This document shows, in pieces, positions 62,065 through 64,000 of a stretch of 64,000 bases of DNA (position 1 is its first letter; each line of letters begins with the position of its first letter). Below the pieces are notes generated by a model. The model searched no databases and was not told the DNA's origin. It saw only the letters and a program-made list of their open reading frames with translations. The stretch is taken from NCBI GenBank assembly GCA_021613335.1, contig JAJTWR010000021.1, positions 411,001 through 475,000 of the forward strand. The letters are read 5' to 3'. The position numbers were made by a program, and so were the translations under genes. The stretch is from Whitmania pigra. Its lineage: Eukaryota > Annelida > Clitellata > Hirudinida > Haemopidae.

Positions 62065-62365
62065 TAATGTTGACGACGATGATGATGGTGGTAGCAGTGA
62101 TAATGATGTTGTTGATGATACTTATGATGAGGATTTTATGGCAAAGATGGTTATGGCCATGACATAAATTGATTGACATTGATGAACAGTATCACAAGTA
62201 TCTGAAGTTATTACATCTGCATTTCATTTGCCACTTTATTTATTGTTGCACACATGCAAATAATTGGAGCAAACTATATATATTCCTCATTAATTATTCA
62301 TGCTATCCTGTTAGTCCTAACTAATTATTTTCGTATCTTTTGTTTGAAAAAACTGAATTTTATAT

Positions 62366-62371
62366 AATAAA
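62366..62371 (+). promoter_or_regulatory. Poly(A) signal candidate of STK40-like gene
   Basis: AATAAA about 300 nt after the stop at 62062-62064. The 3' UTR begins with a short GAT-rich stretch. Confidence 0.5.
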
Positions 62372-62909
62372 TGGTGTAAATACTTTTCATGTTGATTATG
62401 CAATCAAAGTTTTTAATTACATTCATTCACTAATTTATTAATTAATTATTATGTTAAGCTATTCTTAGAAATTTTGTTTTTTTCTGTATTAAAGGTTGAA
62501 TGCTTGTGAAATGATTGAGTGTCTATTATTGTCTTTAACATGTTTGATGTGTCCACAAAAAATTTATCTTTGAAGTATCATTGGTTTGTAATTGATGTTG
62601 TTGTTGAATTATTGAATGTTGTAAATATTAACTATTTAATATTTTCTGTTTTCAATATTATTTGCTTAATGTCTCGTTCTGTTAAAAATGCATTTTTTTT
62701 TATATTTTTCTTACCTCAATTGACAATCAATTTCACATTCTCCAGCCAAATTGTTTTTCGTAATACACGTTCATGTGCGTCAATAAATTTATCAGAATTA
62801 AGCAGTTAAATTAGTTATTAGTTCTTAAATAGTCATTATGTACTTTATTTATTGTTCCGTTATTATTATTATTATTGTTATTATTATTATTATTGTTTTT
62901 GGTGGTATG

Positions 62910-62956
<47 letters not shown>

Positions 62957-63113
62957 TACTGCTGCTATCTTTATTAAAATGTCCTTTTGTCCCAAAGACA
63001 ACAATGTATTATTTATTTAAGATGTAAATTATTACAATGCATTATTTATTTAAGATATAAATTATTATAATATATTATTTTTTAAGATATATATTATTAC
63101 AATGCCTTATTTA
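62372..63113. other. AT-rich intergenic DNA with microsatellite
   Basis: No gene recognised. It includes an (ATT)n array at 62860-62952 and a short repeat (attatttatttaagat, three copies, about 63008-63090). Confidence 0.5.
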
Positions 63114-63354
63114 ACTCCCCACCAAACAAAACAAAGAAGCAATAAAAACGTCTTGCCTATTCTGTAACAACCGAAGAACTTTTATCGACCGTGACCACCT
63201 GATGAAGGTAACCCAAGCACACCTTGATGATGTTTCAATTGTGGCGACAGAAATTATGCTCACCTGTTCCTCATACAGTCGTCCAAAACAAGCATTAAAA
63301 CGCCCTGCTAAAGTTGCTTTCAAAAGATATAACTCACAAAGTCGAGTGTTTTAA
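63114..63354 (+). CDS. Unassigned ORF, possible exon
   Basis: A stop-bounded plus-strand frame of 79 codons with better composition than its surroundings. It has a CLFCNN pair followed by HLMKVTQAH, spaced loosely like a C2H2-type metal site, and a basic end (RPAKVAFKRYNSQSRVF). There is no ATG before the Cys pair, so it would be an internal or terminal exon, but no clear acceptor is visible and I recognise no family. It could also be an old transposon piece. The overlapping minus-strand ORF (63111-63323) is equally unassigned. Confidence 0.25.
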
Positions 63355-64000
63355 CAATTTTTATATAACCAAATATTTGCAGGTTGTGTTAAATTGTGAA
63401 ATCGTTTCGAGTGCATAGTGAACATTTGTTCGGCGGTGCGCTACAAAAATCTTCTGTAAATGAAGTTATTTTTCACTTATTTTTACTTAATCTCACCATC
63501 TTACGGTAGATATTAAATTACGAAATTAGTAACGATGCACTAAAATAATTTTATTATTATTGTTATTTTAATAATTATCAGGTTTGTCAAATAGTTCTGA
63601 TAATAACAGTTTGAATCGGTGGTAGCATCTGTTATGCGATTAATATTATTGTCATAATAATATTAAGATTTTGTTATAAAAATATTACTAATGACGTTTT
63701 GTTATAAAAATATTACTAATGACGTTAATTAAATAGTTAATAACGTAATATTAGTTACAGCAATAGAATTACATTGCTAATTACAATTAAAATTTACGTC
63801 TTAATACTATAATTATTGTAATTAATGTTAATATTACAAATTTCTACTTGCATTCTTAATGACACCCAGAGCTTGCCAGCAAAGCTGTTTAATTAAAACG
63901 AGGTAAAAATTTATTATTTCCAATAAATGGAGGAATTTAAAAAGTTCCTCTCGTTTTATTCGTAAAAAGTTTTTTTTATTTCGTCGTTTCCTGGAAATAA
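63355..64000. other. AT-rich DNA to window end, no gene seen
   Basis: No exon recognised. A duplicated piece gttttgttataaaaatattactaatgacgt occurs at about 63667 and 63695. Confidence 0.45.

Overview
This window is nuclear DNA from an animal. It is AT-rich, uses the standard genetic code, and its genes are split into short exons by GT-AG introns, most of them about 50-600 bp. Long (ATT)n microsatellites and several transposon families fill the space between and inside genes. I could not fix the phylum. The gene set (PPTC7, a CARD caspase, two GALC genes, an alpha-2-macroglobulin relative, STK40), the interstitial TTAGGG repeats and the compact introns fit a non-vertebrate metazoan.

Layout. 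1-2564: no gene recognised. 2565-8620 (-): a six-exon PPTC7-type mitochondrial PP2C phosphatase. 9449-10640: decayed LINE and Tigger/pogo fragments, then a 400-bp ATT microsatellite. 12513-15302 (-): a nine-exon CARD caspase. 15445-21870 (-): a poorly resolved single-pass membrane protein with a truncated duplicate beside it, plus a recent 443-bp tandem duplication. 22175-22641: a foldback MITE carrying telomere-like repeats. 23540-33552 (-): two tandem 18-exon galactocerebrosidase (GALC, GH59) genes of 655 aa each, separated by a solo LTR and a tRNA-like SINE. 35744-50831 (+): a 38-exon thioester-protein/alpha-2-macroglobulin family gene (1,467 aa) whose thioester site is lost. 52205-54520: a young, internally deleted Ty3/Gypsy-type LTR retroelement with a 5-bp target duplication. 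55562-62064 (+): STK40, an eight-exon pseudokinase whose last intron holds a SINE, a Tc1 relic, a second MITE and a 170-bp triplication. The remainder is AT-rich with one unassigned ORF.

The exon models of PPTC7, the caspase, both GALC copies, the macroglobulin and STK40 were joined by eye. Each closes as one open frame divisible by three, which supports the splice sites. The genes do not form one pathway: two are linked to innate defence or cell death (caspase, macroglobulin), two are lysosomal (the GALC pair), and two are signalling or mitochondrial (STK40, PPTC7). I see no CRISPR array, operon or clearly new multi-gene system. The most unusual items are the thioester-less macroglobulin, gene conversion between the GALC copies, the telomere-repeat MITE, and the retroelement with an intact Gag-protease-integrase-tail fusion ORF.
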